NCBI RefSeq assembly: GCF_043575855.1
Contig: NZ_CP144375.1
Location: 6,014,001 to 6,078,000 of the forward strand
Length of the DNA stretch: 64,000 nt
Reading direction: 5' to 3'
From: Kutzneria buriramensis
GTDB lineage: Bacteria > Actinomycetota > Actinomycetes > Mycobacteriales > Pseudonocardiaceae
Of the stretch, positions 52,558-60,144 are shown piece after piece. Under the pieces are notes generated by a model, which saw nothing but the letters and a program-made list of their open reading frames with translations, made no database searches and was not told the origin of the DNA. The translations under genes and the position numbers were made by a program. The first letter of the stretch is position 1, and the number at the start of each line of letters is the position of its first letter.

Positions 52558-52631
52558 CCGAGCTTGCGAGGGCACCAATGGGCTCAGAGACAGTCGCAGA
52601 CTCGCCGAGCGCCAGCGAGGTGGGTCGGTGA
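52554..52631 (+). CDS. 25-residue reading frame tiling the senX3-regX3 junction
   Basis: GTG 52554 overlaps the senX3 stop as GTGA, lies 3-4 nt after GGAGGAAA, and the frame ends at TGA 52629-52631, which overlaps the regX3 start as GTGA. It therefore couples the two genes by continuous translation. Codon use is unlike neighbouring genes (CTT, GCA, CCA, TCA, ACA). The junction also has an imperfect direct repeat (CCGAGC-n-GCGAGG at 52558-52571 and 52605-52620). In M. tuberculosis the same junction holds MIRU units with small reading frames overlapping both genes (established). The peptide itself may have no function. Confidence 0.5.
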   Translation: MTELARAPMGSETVADSPSASEVGR

Positions 52632-53308
52632 CAAGGGTGCTTATCGTCGAAGACGAGGAGTCCTTCGCCGACCCGCTGGCCTTCCTGCTGCGCAAGGAGG
52701 GCTTCACCGCCGCGCTGGCCGGCACCGGCCAGGAGGCGCTCGAGGAGTTCGACCGCAACGGCGCCGACATCGTGCTGCTGGACCTGATGCTGCCCGGCAT
52801 GAGCGGCACCGACGTGTGCAAGGCGCTGCGCCAGCGGTCGGCCGTGCCCGTGATCATGGTCACGGCCCGGGACAGCGAGATCGACAAGGTCGTGGGCCTC
52901 GAGCTGGGCGCGGACGACTACGTCACCAAGCCGTACTCGGCGCGCGAGCTGATCGCCCGCATCCGCGCGGTGCTGCGTCGCGGCGGCGAGTCCGAGGAGC
53001 TGCTGCCGCAGGTCCTGGAGGCAGGCCCGGTCCGGATGGACGTGGAGCGCCACGTGGTCACCGTGGACGGCGCCGAGGTGTCGCTGCCGCTCAAGGAGTT
53101 CGACCTCCTGGAGTACCTGCTGCGCAACGTGGGCCGGGTGCTGACCCGAGGCCAGCTCATCGACCGGGTGTGGGGCGCCGACTACGTCGGCGACACCAAG
53201 ACGCTGGACGTGCACGTCAAGCGGCTGCGGTCCAAGATCGAGCCGGACCCGTCCGCCCCGCAGCACCTGGTGACCGTGCGCGGGCTCGGCTACAAGTTCG
53301 AGTCCTGA
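52628..53308 (+). CDS. regX3: Response regulator RegX3
   Basis: A 226-aa OmpR/PhoB-type regulator that activates phosphate-starvation genes. The receiver domain has VLIVEDEESFADPL, the phosphorylated Asp at 52 in VLLDLMLPG and YVTKPYSAREL. The C-terminal winged helix (about 130-226) includes LPLKEFDLLEYLLRN, VDRVWG-like IDRVWGADY and VKRLRSKIEP, ending RGLGYKFES. GTG 52628 overlaps the stop of the small junction frame. A 12-bp terminator follows. PHO-box-like GTTCACC repeats were not searched systematically. Confidence 0.96.
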   Translation: MTRVLIVEDEESFADPLAFLLRKEGFTAALAGTGQEALEEFDRNGADIVLLDLMLPGMSGTDVCKALRQRSAVPVIMVTARDSEIDKVVGLELGADDYVTKPYSARELIARIRAVLRRGGESEELLPQVLEAGPVRMDVERHVVTVDGAEVSLPLKEFDLLEYLLRNVGRVLTRGQLIDRVWGADYVGDTKTLDVHVKRLRSKIEPDPSAPQHLVTVRGLGYKFES

Positions 53309-53320
53309 TCCCGCGTCGTG

Positions 53321-53353
53321 CCCCATCCGGTGGAAGCGCTTCACCGGATGGGG
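53321..53353 (+). terminator. Terminator hairpin after regX3
   Basis: CCCCATCCGGTG (53321-53332) pairs perfectly with CACCGGATGGGG (53342-53353), 9-nt loop, 12 bases after the stop codon. Confidence 0.8.
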
Positions 53354-53393
53354 GATTACGGGATTGTCACGCTCGCCAGGTACGGTGCTCCGC

Positions 53394-54380
53394 GTGCGCC
53401 TAGGGGTGCTTGACGTCGGGTCGAACACTGTCCACCTGTTGGTGGTGGACGCGCATCGTGGTGCCCATCCGACGCCGATGTCCTCGGAGAAGTCGGTGCT
53501 GCGGCTGGCCGAGCAGCTCACCGGCAGCGGCACGCTGTCCCGGCACGGCGCCGACGCGCTGGTGCGCGCGGTGGCCGAAGGCAAGGCCTCGGCCGTCCAG
53601 TTCGGCTGCGAGGACCTGATGGCGTTCGCCACCTCCGCGGTGCGCGAGGCCGGCAACTCCGCCGCCGTGCTGGAGCGCGTGCGCAAGGAGACCGGCGTCG
53701 AGCTGGAGGTGCTCAGCGGCGAGGACGAGGCCCGCTACACCTTTCTGGCGGTGCGCCGCTGGTACGGCTGGTCCGCCGGCCGGCTGCTCAACCTGGACAT
53801 CGGCGGCGGCTCGCTGGAGATCGCCGTCGGCCGCGACGAGAGCCCGGACCTGGCCTGCTCGATCCCGCTGGGCGCGGGCCGGCTGACCCGGACCCGGTTC
53901 AAGCACGACCCGCCGACCCGGCACGAGCTGCGCGACACCGTGGAGTGGATCGACGAGCAGCTCGCCCCGGTCGCCAAGCGGGTGCTCCGGCTGGGCGAGC
54001 CGGACCTGGTCGCCGCCACCTCGAAGACCTTCCGCACGCTGGCCCGGCTGACCGGCGCCGCCCCGTCCGGCCAGGGGCCGCGCGTACGCAGGGTGCTCAC
54101 CCATTCGGGGCTGCGTCAGCTGATCGCCTTCATCTCCCGGATGTCCGCCGAGGACATCGCCGAGCTGGAGGGCGTCAGCGCGGGCCGGGCGGCCCAGCTG
54201 GTCGCCGGCGCACTCGTGGCGGAGGCCACCATGCGAGCGTTGTCACTCACAGAACTCGAGATCTGCCCCTGGGCGCTGCGCGAAGGTGTCATTCTTCGTC
54301 GACTGGACCACACGGACGGCGCGGTGCCGCCCGGCGAGACTGGACGGACGGCCCACTTCGGGGCACGGTGGAATCAATGA
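53394..54380 (+). CDS. Exopolyphosphatase/pppGpp phosphohydrolase (Ppx/GppA family, Rv0496-like)
   Basis: A 328-aa protein of the sugar-kinase/actin fold. The ATP-loop motif LGVLDVGSNTVHLLVV opens it, followed by DLMAFATSAVREAGNS, the catalytic region LEVLSGEDEARYTFL and the second phosphate loop NLDIGGGSLEIAV. It removes phosphate from polyphosphate or from pppGpp. It lies downstream of the phosphate regulators, as in M. tuberculosis. GTG 53394 has TACGGT 7 nt upstream (leaderless). It overlaps the next gene as ATGA. Confidence 0.92.
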   Translation: MRLGVLDVGSNTVHLLVVDAHRGAHPTPMSSEKSVLRLAEQLTGSGTLSRHGADALVRAVAEGKASAVQFGCEDLMAFATSAVREAGNSAAVLERVRKETGVELEVLSGEDEARYTFLAVRRWYGWSAGRLLNLDIGGGSLEIAVGRDESPDLACSIPLGAGRLTRTRFKHDPPTRHELRDTVEWIDEQLAPVAKRVLRLGEPDLVAATSKTFRTLARLTGAAPSGQGPRVRRVLTHSGLRQLIAFISRMSAEDIAELEGVSAGRAAQLVAGALVAEATMRALSLTELEICPWALREGVILRRLDHTDGAVPPGETGRTAHFGARWNQ

Positions 54381-55696
54381 GTCGAGAAAGCGGTTCCGAG
54401 CGCAGTCAGCGCACGGTCGCGGAGTTGCTCGCCCAGTACGGGGCCAACTCCGAGGACAGTGCGCCCAGACGTCGTCGGCGCCGGGCCGACGAACCGACCG
54501 ACACGGCGCCCCAGGCGATCATCGACCGGGTGCTGTCGGACAGCGGCAACCTGATGGCCATCCGCGACGACGTCGAGGAGACCACCGTCGGCACCCAGCC
54601 GCCGGTACGCCAGCAGCCGCCGACGCCGCCCCCGCCACCGGCTGCCTCGCAGCAGCTGCCCAAGCGACCGGTGCAGCAGCCGCCGACGCCCGGACCGCAG
54701 CAGACCCCGCCGCCCGTGCCGCAGGCGGGACAGTCACCTTCGCCGCAGGCGGGCCCGCCGCAGCCGCCTACCGCACAGCCTCCGCAGGCCCCGCCGCCCG
54801 CCGCCGCGTCCCAGGCCACCGCCACGGGCATGCGCCCGCCGGTGCGTCCCGGTCCTCCCGGCGCGCCCGCCGCTGGTCCTGGTCGCACGCCGCCTCCGCC
54901 CCCGCCGCGCATCGAGTCGTCCCGCACGAACCTGTCGCGGGCCGACCTGTCGCGGCCGAACGCGCAGCAGCCGCAGCCCACCGCCTACTTCCGGCCGGTG
55001 CCGCCCGGCACGCAGAACCCGCCGCCGGTGGACGCCACCGCGGACACCACCTACCTGCCGCCCATCACCGCGGACACGCCGCCGCCGAACTCGCTGGCGA
55101 ACCGGCTGAACGGCGCGCCGCCGCAGGAGGGCGTCACCGAGCAGATGCCGCGCATCCCGGCGTCGGTGGGTGAGAGCACCCAGGCCCACCCCGGGCCGCT
55201 CGTCGACGACGACGAGGACGCCTTCGGGGCCCCGCGCGGTGCCATGCCGCCGATGGAGAGCACGCAGGCGCACGCCGGCCCGTACGTCGACGATGACGAC
55301 GACCAGTACGAGTACGACGACTACCAGGGCAACAACGACTTCTCGTACTCGGTCGACCACGACGCCGCGCCCGCCGGGGTCGGCGGCGCGCTCGAGGTCG
55401 AGGACGGCGAGGCGGCGGAGGAGACCGAGGGCTCGCCGGGCAAGCAGTGGTTGATGATGATCGCCCAGCTGGCCATCGGCGTCGTCGGTGGCGCCGCGCT
55501 CTGGCTGGGCTTCCAGTGGCTGTGGAACGCGCTGCCGGCCGCCGCGCTGGCCGCCGCGGTCGCGGTGATCGTCGCCCTGGTGATCGTCGTGCGCCGCATC
55601 CGCAAGGCCGACGACCTCCAGACCATGGTGCTGGCGGTGCTGGTCGGCCTGATCGTGACGGTGTCACCGGCCGCGCTGCGGCTGATCGGGCACTAG
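54377..55696 (+). CDS. Proline-rich membrane protein (Rv0497-like)
   Basis: A 439-aa protein. A short conserved N-terminus (RTVAELLAQYGANSED) is followed by basic RRRRRR, then a Pro/Gln-rich disordered region (about residues 70-200), SRTNLSRADLSRPN and acidic stretches with a repeated ESTQAHPGP / ESTQAHAGP motif next to poly-Asp. Three hydrophobic helices (about 355-376, 380-400, 413-435) close the C-terminus. So it is a membrane protein with a large, probably cytoplasmic, disordered N-terminal part. ATG 54377 overlaps the Ppx stop. The function is unknown; position and N-terminus match Rv0497. Confidence 0.85.
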   Translation: MSRESGSERSQRTVAELLAQYGANSEDSAPRRRRRRADEPTDTAPQAIIDRVLSDSGNLMAIRDDVEETTVGTQPPVRQQPPTPPPPPAASQQLPKRPVQQPPTPGPQQTPPPVPQAGQSPSPQAGPPQPPTAQPPQAPPPAAASQATATGMRPPVRPGPPGAPAAGPGRTPPPPPPRIESSRTNLSRADLSRPNAQQPQPTAYFRPVPPGTQNPPPVDATADTTYLPPITADTPPPNSLANRLNGAPPQEGVTEQMPRIPASVGESTQAHPGPLVDDDEDAFGAPRGAMPPMESTQAHAGPYVDDDDDQYEYDDYQGNNDFSYSVDHDAAPAGVGGALEVEDGEAAEETEGSPGKQWLMMIAQLAIGVVGGAALWLGFQWLWNALPAAALAAAVAVIVALVIVVRRIRKADDLQTMVLAVLVGLIVTVSPAALRLIGH

Positions 55697-56488
55697 TTGG
55701 CCACGCGGCACATCCCGGTCGGGCTGTCCACGGCATCGGTGTGGCCGCAGCCGGCCGGCGCGGCCTTCGAGCTCGCCGGTGACCTCGGCTACGACGGCGT
55801 CGAGGTGATGGTCTGGGCCGACCCGGTCAGCCAGGACATGGACGCCCTGCTGGACCTGTCCGACCGGCACGGCATGCCGGTGCTGGCCGTGCACGCGCCG
55901 TGCCTGCTGATCAGCCAGCGGGTGTGGTCCCCCGATCCGGTGATCCGGCTGCGTCGCGCGGTGACCGCCGCGCAGGTGCTGGACGCGCCCACCGTGGTCG
56001 TGCACCCGCCGTTCCGCTGGCAGCGCCGCTACGCCGAGCGGTTCTCCGACCTCGTCGCGGAGCTCGACGAGACCAGCGGCGTCAAGATCGCCGTGGAGAA
56101 CATGTTCCCGGTCCGGCTGCGCGGCACCGAGCTGTCGGCGTTCAAGCCGTCCGTGGACCCCACCGACGCCGGTCACCGGCACTACACGCTGGACCTCTCC
56201 CACAGCGCCGCCGCGCAGATGGACCCGTTGGAGCTGGCCGGGCGCATGGGCAAGGGCCTCGTCCACGTCCACCTCGCCGACGGCAGCGGCTCCTCCCGTG
56301 ACGAGCACCTCGTCCCCGGCCGCGGGACCCAGCCGTGCGCGACGTTCTGCGAGCAGCTCGCGGAGTCCGACTTCTCGGGGCAGGTCGTGCTCGAGGTGAA
56401 CACGCGGCGGGCCCGCACCCCTGTCGAGCGCGCCGCCGAACTGGCCGAGGCGCTGCTGTTCGCACGCCTCAACCTCGGGCAGAACTGA
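55697..56488 (+). CDS. TIM-barrel sugar-phosphate isomerase/epimerase-like protein (Rv0498-like)
   Basis: A 263-aa AP-endonuclease-2/xylose-isomerase-like TIM barrel. Strands and metal ligands appear in VGLSTASVWPQP, GYDGVEVMVW, LAVHAPCLLISQ, VVHPPFRWQ, IAVENMF and YTLDLSHSA, with LVHVHLADGSG and VVLEVNTRR closing the barrel. The His/Glu/Asp pattern fits a divalent metal site. TTG 55697 directly follows the preceding TAG stop; there is no gap, so translation is coupled. The substrate is unknown. Confidence 0.85.
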   Translation: MATRHIPVGLSTASVWPQPAGAAFELAGDLGYDGVEVMVWADPVSQDMDALLDLSDRHGMPVLAVHAPCLLISQRVWSPDPVIRLRRAVTAAQVLDAPTVVVHPPFRWQRRYAERFSDLVAELDETSGVKIAVENMFPVRLRGTELSAFKPSVDPTDAGHRHYTLDLSHSAAAQMDPLELAGRMGKGLVHVHLADGSGSSRDEHLVPGRGTQPCATFCEQLAESDFSGQVVLEVNTRRARTPVERAAELAEALLFARLNLGQN

Positions 56489-56537
56489 TCGGTAACTTCG
56501 GTGCCCGTGATCGTCCGGAGGGACGTAGAGTCACGCC

Positions 56538-57464
56538 GTGCATCCGCTGCGAACCCTCATCCTCGCGGCCGGCGCCAACGATGCCGTCCGCAGGCTGGTG
56601 GCGACCGCGCCGGTGAGCCGGGACGTCGTGCGCCGGTTCGTCGCGGGTGAGGGCACCGACGACGTCGTCGCGGTCACGTCGCGGCTGGTGGCCGACGGAC
56701 TGTCGGTGTCACTGGACTACCTGGGCGAGGACACCACCGACGAGCGGCTCGCCGAACGCACCGTGCAGGCCTACCTGCGGCTGCTCGACCGGCTGCACGC
56801 CGAGGGCCTGTCCGCGCGGGCCGAGGTGAGTGTGAAGCTGTCGGCCGTCGGGCAGGCGCTGGACGAGCGGCTCGCCCTCGACAACGCCTCGCGGATCGCC
56901 GCCGCGGCCGAGCAGTGCGGCACCACCCTCACGCTGGACATGGAGGACCACACCACCACCGACTCCACGCTGAGGGTGCTCGCCGAACTCCGGCGGACCT
57001 GGCCGTGGGTGGGGGCGGTGCTCCAGGCGTACCTGCGCCGTACGCTCGACGACTGCGTGACCCTGGCCGGCTCCGGGTCCCGCGTTCGGCTGTGCAAAGG
57101 GGCATACGCGGAACCGTCCTCGGTGGCGTTCGCGCATCCCCACGAGGTCGACCTCAGCTACGTACGCTGCGCGAACGCGCTTCTCGCCGGCCGCGGCTAC
57201 CCCATGTTCGCCACCCACGATCCGAGACTTGTCGCCGTGATCGCCGAACGCGCGCTGTGGTACGGCCGTAAACCAGGTAGCTACGAATATCAGATGCTGT
57301 ACGGAATCCGACCCGACGAGCAGCGACGGCTCGTCAACTCAGGTGAGGCGGTGCGTGTCTACGTGCCCTACGGCGAACAGTGGTACGGCTACCTGATGCG
57401 GCGGCTGGCCGAACGTCCCGCGAACACGGCGTTTTTCCTCCGGTCCCTGGTCGGCCGGTCATGA
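56538..57464 (+). CDS. Proline dehydrogenase
   Basis: A 308-aa monofunctional PRODH with a TIM-barrel FAD fold, oxidising proline to pyrroline-5-carboxylate. Motifs are VSLDYLGEDTTDERLAERTV, EVSVKLSAVGQALDE, TLDMEDHTTTDSTL, VGAVLQAYLRRTLDD, RLCKGAYAEP, and YVPYGEQWYGYLMRRLAERP near the C-terminus, which holds FAD and proline contacts. GTG 56538 has TAGAGT 6 nt upstream, so the mRNA is probably leaderless. The gene sits two genes before proC, placing proline breakdown and synthesis close together. M. tuberculosis has its PRODH elsewhere. Confidence 0.93.
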   Translation: MHPLRTLILAAGANDAVRRLVATAPVSRDVVRRFVAGEGTDDVVAVTSRLVADGLSVSLDYLGEDTTDERLAERTVQAYLRLLDRLHAEGLSARAEVSVKLSAVGQALDERLALDNASRIAAAAEQCGTTLTLDMEDHTTTDSTLRVLAELRRTWPWVGAVLQAYLRRTLDDCVTLAGSGSRVRLCKGAYAEPSSVAFAHPHEVDLSYVRCANALLAGRGYPMFATHDPRLVAVIAERALWYGRKPGSYEYQMLYGIRPDEQRRLVNSGEAVRVYVPYGEQWYGYLMRRLAERPANTAFFLRSLVGRS

Positions 57465-58306
57465 GCGCCGGACAGGCCTCGGCGATCCGGCCGTTCTCGG
57501 CCGCGTCCGCCGTGCGTCCGCTCGGCGACGGCACCGCCATCGCGGACCTGCCGCCGGACTGGACCGTCGGCACCAAGCCGCACGGCGGCTTCCTGCTCGC
57601 GCTGCTCGCGCGGGCCGGCGTGCAGGTCGTGGAGAGCTCCGGCAGCGACCTGCTCGACCCGCTCGCCGTCAGCGCCCAGTTCCTGCGCGCGCCGTCCGTC
57701 GGGCCGGTCATGCTGCGCACCGAGATCCGCAAGACCGGTCGGACCGTCGTCGTCGTGCGGGTCAGCCTCGAACAGCGCGGTTCCGCCTGCGTCGAGTCCA
57801 TGGTCACCATCGGCCGGCTGCCCGAGGAGCGGCCCGCCTGGCGGGACCTGCCCGAGCTGCCCGTCGTGCCGCCCGCCAACGCCATCGACCTGGGCTCCCT
57901 GCCCAACGCCGTCGGCGTGTTCAAGCTGGCCCGGGCCTGCGAGGTGCTCGTCGACCCCATCGGCGCCGGGTTCCTCGAGCGCCGCACCGGCGATCCCCTG
58001 CGCCTGCGCATGTGGGTGCGCCCCCGCGGCGGCGAGCAGCCCGACCCGTTCTTCGCCCTCGTCGCCGGCGACATCGCCATGCCGCTGACGTTCAACCTCG
58101 GCCGGTTCGGCTGGTCGCCCACAGTGCAGCTCACCGGCCTCGTCCGGGCCCGCCCCGAGCCCGGCTGGCTGCGGGCGCAGGTCGAGTGCCGCGCCGTGCA
58201 CGGCCAGTGGTTCGACCAGGACGCCACCATCCTCGACGCCTCCGGCCGCCTCGTCTGCCAGGCCCGTCAGCTCGCCCTGAGCCCCCAGGAGACCAACAGC
58301 TCCTGA
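57461..58306 (+). CDS. Acyl-CoA thioesterase family protein (double hotdog)
   Basis: A 281-aa protein with two hotdog halves of the TesB type: the N-terminal half has TKPHGGFLLALLARAGVQV and VSAQFLRAPSVGPV, the C-terminal half FALVAGDIAMPLTFNLGRFG and DQDATILDASGRLVCQARQL. These are typical of thioesterases acting on acyl-CoA. ATG 57461 overlaps the PRODH stop as ATGA, so it is cotranscribed with it. Catalytic residues cannot be assigned with certainty. Confidence 0.85.
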   Translation: MSAGQASAIRPFSAASAVRPLGDGTAIADLPPDWTVGTKPHGGFLLALLARAGVQVVESSGSDLLDPLAVSAQFLRAPSVGPVMLRTEIRKTGRTVVVVRVSLEQRGSACVESMVTIGRLPEERPAWRDLPELPVVPPANAIDLGSLPNAVGVFKLARACEVLVDPIGAGFLERRTGDPLRLRMWVRPRGGEQPDPFFALVAGDIAMPLTFNLGRFGWSPTVQLTGLVRARPEPGWLRAQVECRAVHGQWFDQDATILDASGRLVCQARQLALSPQETNSS

Positions 58307-58356
58307 TCGGGTGGCCCGTCCGAATCCCACTGGCCGGGACTGGCACGCTTGACCGC

Positions 58357-59166
58357 ATGACGAGGATCGCGGTGCTGGGGGCGGGCAAGATCGGTGAGGC
58401 GCTGCTGTCCGGGCTGCTGGACGCGGGCTGGGGGCCGGGCGACCTGCTGTTCACCGAGCGGTACGAGGAGCGCTGCCGGGAGTTGACGGAGCACTACGGC
58501 GTGCGCGCGGTGACCGTGGCGGAGGCGGCCGAGCAGGCCGAGGTGCTGGTGGTGGCGGTCAAGCCGCAGGACATCGACCCGCTGCTGGCGGAGCTGAAAT
58601 CGCTGCTCAAGCCGGGCACGCTGGTGGTGTCGCTGTGCGCGGGCCTGCCGACGGCCCTGTACGAGCGCGAGCTGCCGGCGGGGACGCCGGTGGTGCGGGT
58701 GATGCCGAACACGCCGATGCTGGTGGGCCAGGCGATGAGCGCGATCTCCGCCGGGGCGCACGCGACGTCGGAGCACATGGACCTCGTCGACAAGCTGCTG
58801 GGCAGCGTGGGCAAGGTGCTGCGGGTGCCTGAGGCGCAGCAGGACGCCGTGACGGCGCTGTCGGGCTCCGGGCCGGCCTACTTCTTCTTCCTGGTCGAGG
58901 CCATGATCGACGCCGGCATCCTGCTCGGCCTGCCGCGGGCGACGGCGGCGCAGCTGATCATCCAGTCGGCGGTCGGCGCGGCGACGATGCTGGCCGACTC
59001 GGGGGAGCACCCGGTGACGCTGCGTGAAGCCGTCACGTCGCCGGCGGGCACCACGATCATGGCGATCCGCGAGCTGGAGAAGCACGGCGTGCGGGCGGCG
59101 CTGCTGGCGGCGATCGAGGCGGCGCGGGACCGGTCCGCCGAGCTCGGCCGCGCCCACGACGCCTGA
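58357..59166 (+). CDS. proC: Pyrroline-5-carboxylate reductase ProC
   Basis: A 269-aa enzyme for the last step of proline synthesis. The Rossmann motif is IAVLGAGKIGEALLSGLL, followed by VVAVKPQDIDPLL, VVRVMPNTPMLVGQAM, ALSGSGPAYFFFLVEAM (dimer and substrate region) and LREAVTSPAGTTI. The length is standard. ATG 58357 has CACGCT 7 nt upstream, a weaker leaderless-type signal. The second copy of the long palindrome begins 6 bases after its stop. Confidence 0.96.
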   Translation: MTRIAVLGAGKIGEALLSGLLDAGWGPGDLLFTERYEERCRELTEHYGVRAVTVAEAAEQAEVLVVAVKPQDIDPLLAELKSLLKPGTLVVSLCAGLPTALYERELPAGTPVVRVMPNTPMLVGQAMSAISAGAHATSEHMDLVDKLLGSVGKVLRVPEAQQDAVTALSGSGPAYFFFLVEAMIDAGILLGLPRATAAQLIIQSAVGAATMLADSGEHPVTLREAVTSPAGTTIMAIRELEKHGVRAALLAAIEAARDRSAELGRAHDA

Positions 59167-59171
59167 ACTGA

Positions 59172-59225
59172 TGCCACATGCGCTTCCTACTTGGCACCTG
59201 GCGCCAAGTAGGAAGCGCATGTGGC
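59172..59225. repeat. Palindromic element, copy 2
   Basis: A perfect 23-bp inverted repeat (59173-59195 with 59203-59225) around a 7-nt loop. The outer 15 bases of each arm are identical to those of the element at 51100-51154, and the centre CTGGCGCCA is shared too. It lies immediately after proC and probably terminates transcription in both directions. Confidence 0.88.
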
Positions 59226-59440
59226 GTTAAGCGGCGAGTGACACCGTCGGTCTGCCGAATGGTCGAACCGCCGCGTGGTGGTGGTGCCTTCGAGTGGATC
59301 CCGCCACCACTGGGCGCACGACGCGGCTCGGACGTCGCAGCAGCCCCATGCGTCCCGCTACGCTCGGGTGAGCACGTGCGTGTCGATACCGCCGGTGGGG
59401 AAGCCGACGGCGCGACACGTGTTTAAGGACGCGGTGACGC

Positions 59441-59659
59441 ATGCCTACGCAGCAGAAGGAGACAGCGCAGCCCGGGCTCGCACAGGTTCAGTTCCTCACC
59501 ATCGCCGAGGTGGCGAAGGTGATGCGGGTCTCGAAGATGACCGTGTACCGCCTGGTGCACTCCGGTGATCTGCCCGCCGTCAGGGTGGGCAAGTCGTTCC
59601 GGGTGACCGAGAAGGCGGTGCAGGACTACCTGGAGAACGCGTACTACGACGCGGGCTGA
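59441..59659 (+). CDS. Excisionase-like helix-turn-helix protein (Rv0500A-like)
   Basis: A 72-aa MerR/excisionase-type DNA-binding protein: FLTIAEVAKVMRVSKMTVYRLVHSG is the winged helix-turn-helix, LPAVRVGKSFRVTEKAVQDYL the wing and last helix. Despite the name there is no phage or integrase nearby; the gene is a conserved actinobacterial housekeeping regulator next to proC. ATG 59441 follows an AAGGA-containing region. A terminator hairpin follows at 59676-59701. Confidence 0.93.
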   Translation: MPTQQKETAQPGLAQVQFLTIAEVAKVMRVSKMTVYRLVHSGDLPAVRVGKSFRVTEKAVQDYLENAYYDAG

Positions 59660-59675
59660 GACAGCCGAACGGGCT

Positions 59676-59701
59676 CCCGGCTGGTACCTGTGCCAGCCGG
59701 G
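59676..59701 (+). terminator. Terminator hairpin after the excisionase-like gene
   Basis: CCCGGCTGG (59676-59684) pairs perfectly with CCAGCCGGG (59693-59701), 8-nt loop, 16 bases after the stop. Confidence 0.75.
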
Positions 59702-59839
59702 TTCGCCCATGCGGGTAAAGTGATAGGTCGTTCGTGCTCGGTGCCATGGCCGCGTCCCCACGCGGCGGCAGGGGCTCGGCAGCCCTGTGCAGCACGAGGG
59801 CACACCAACGACCACACCGTCTACACCTAAGGATCCCGT

Positions 59840-59941
59840 ATGGGCTCGGTCATCAAGAAGCGCCGCAAGCGCATGTCGAAGAAGAAGCACCGCAAGCTGC
59901 TTCGCAAGACCCGGGTGCAGCGACGCAAGCGCGGCAAGTGA
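59840..59941 (+). CDS. 30S ribosomal protein bS22-like peptide (AURKAIP1/COX24 domain)
   Basis: A 33-residue, extremely basic peptide: MGSVIKKRRKRMSKKKHRKL followed by LRKTRVQRRKRGK. This is the actinobacterial small ribosomal protein known as bS22 (Rv0500B-like), an AURKAIP1/COX24-type peptide found at the subunit interface. It is one of the shortest real genes of the genome. ATG 59840 lies 6 nt after AAGGA. It stands between the excisionase-like gene and the epimerase gene and ends in a strong hairpin. Confidence 0.95.
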   Translation: MGSVIKKRRKRMSKKKHRKLLRKTRVQRRKRGK

Positions 59942-59960
59942 GGCGCTCGGCCTGAAGCCC

Positions 59961-59994
59961 CGTCGGCACCCGCGCGATCGCGCGGGTGCCGACG
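59961..59994. terminator. Terminator palindrome after the bS22-like gene
   Basis: A perfect 34-base palindrome, 17-base arms 59961-59977 and 59978-59994 with a GATC centre, 19 bases after the stop and followed by TTCGTTA. Confidence 0.85.
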
Positions 59995-60144
59995 TTCGTT
60001 ACGGGGCTCACAGGAGATCCCGCCGATCGGGTGAGACCGTGGTAAAACCGGCGTGACCTGCGTCAATGCGACGTTGCTGGCCCCTGTTGCGGGACATCAC
60101 GGCGAGTAGCATCGCTCGGGTCGCCGCCTATGCCAGGGAGTCGC

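Noticed and set aside
59178..59426. Small gene inside the second palindrome
   Set aside because: It encodes the same sort of peptide as the first palindrome and loses coding character immediately, so it is a by-product of the repeat.
59441..59659. Prophage excisionase
   Set aside because: No integrase, attachment site or phage gene is near; the gene is a stable neighbour of proC in actinobacteria.
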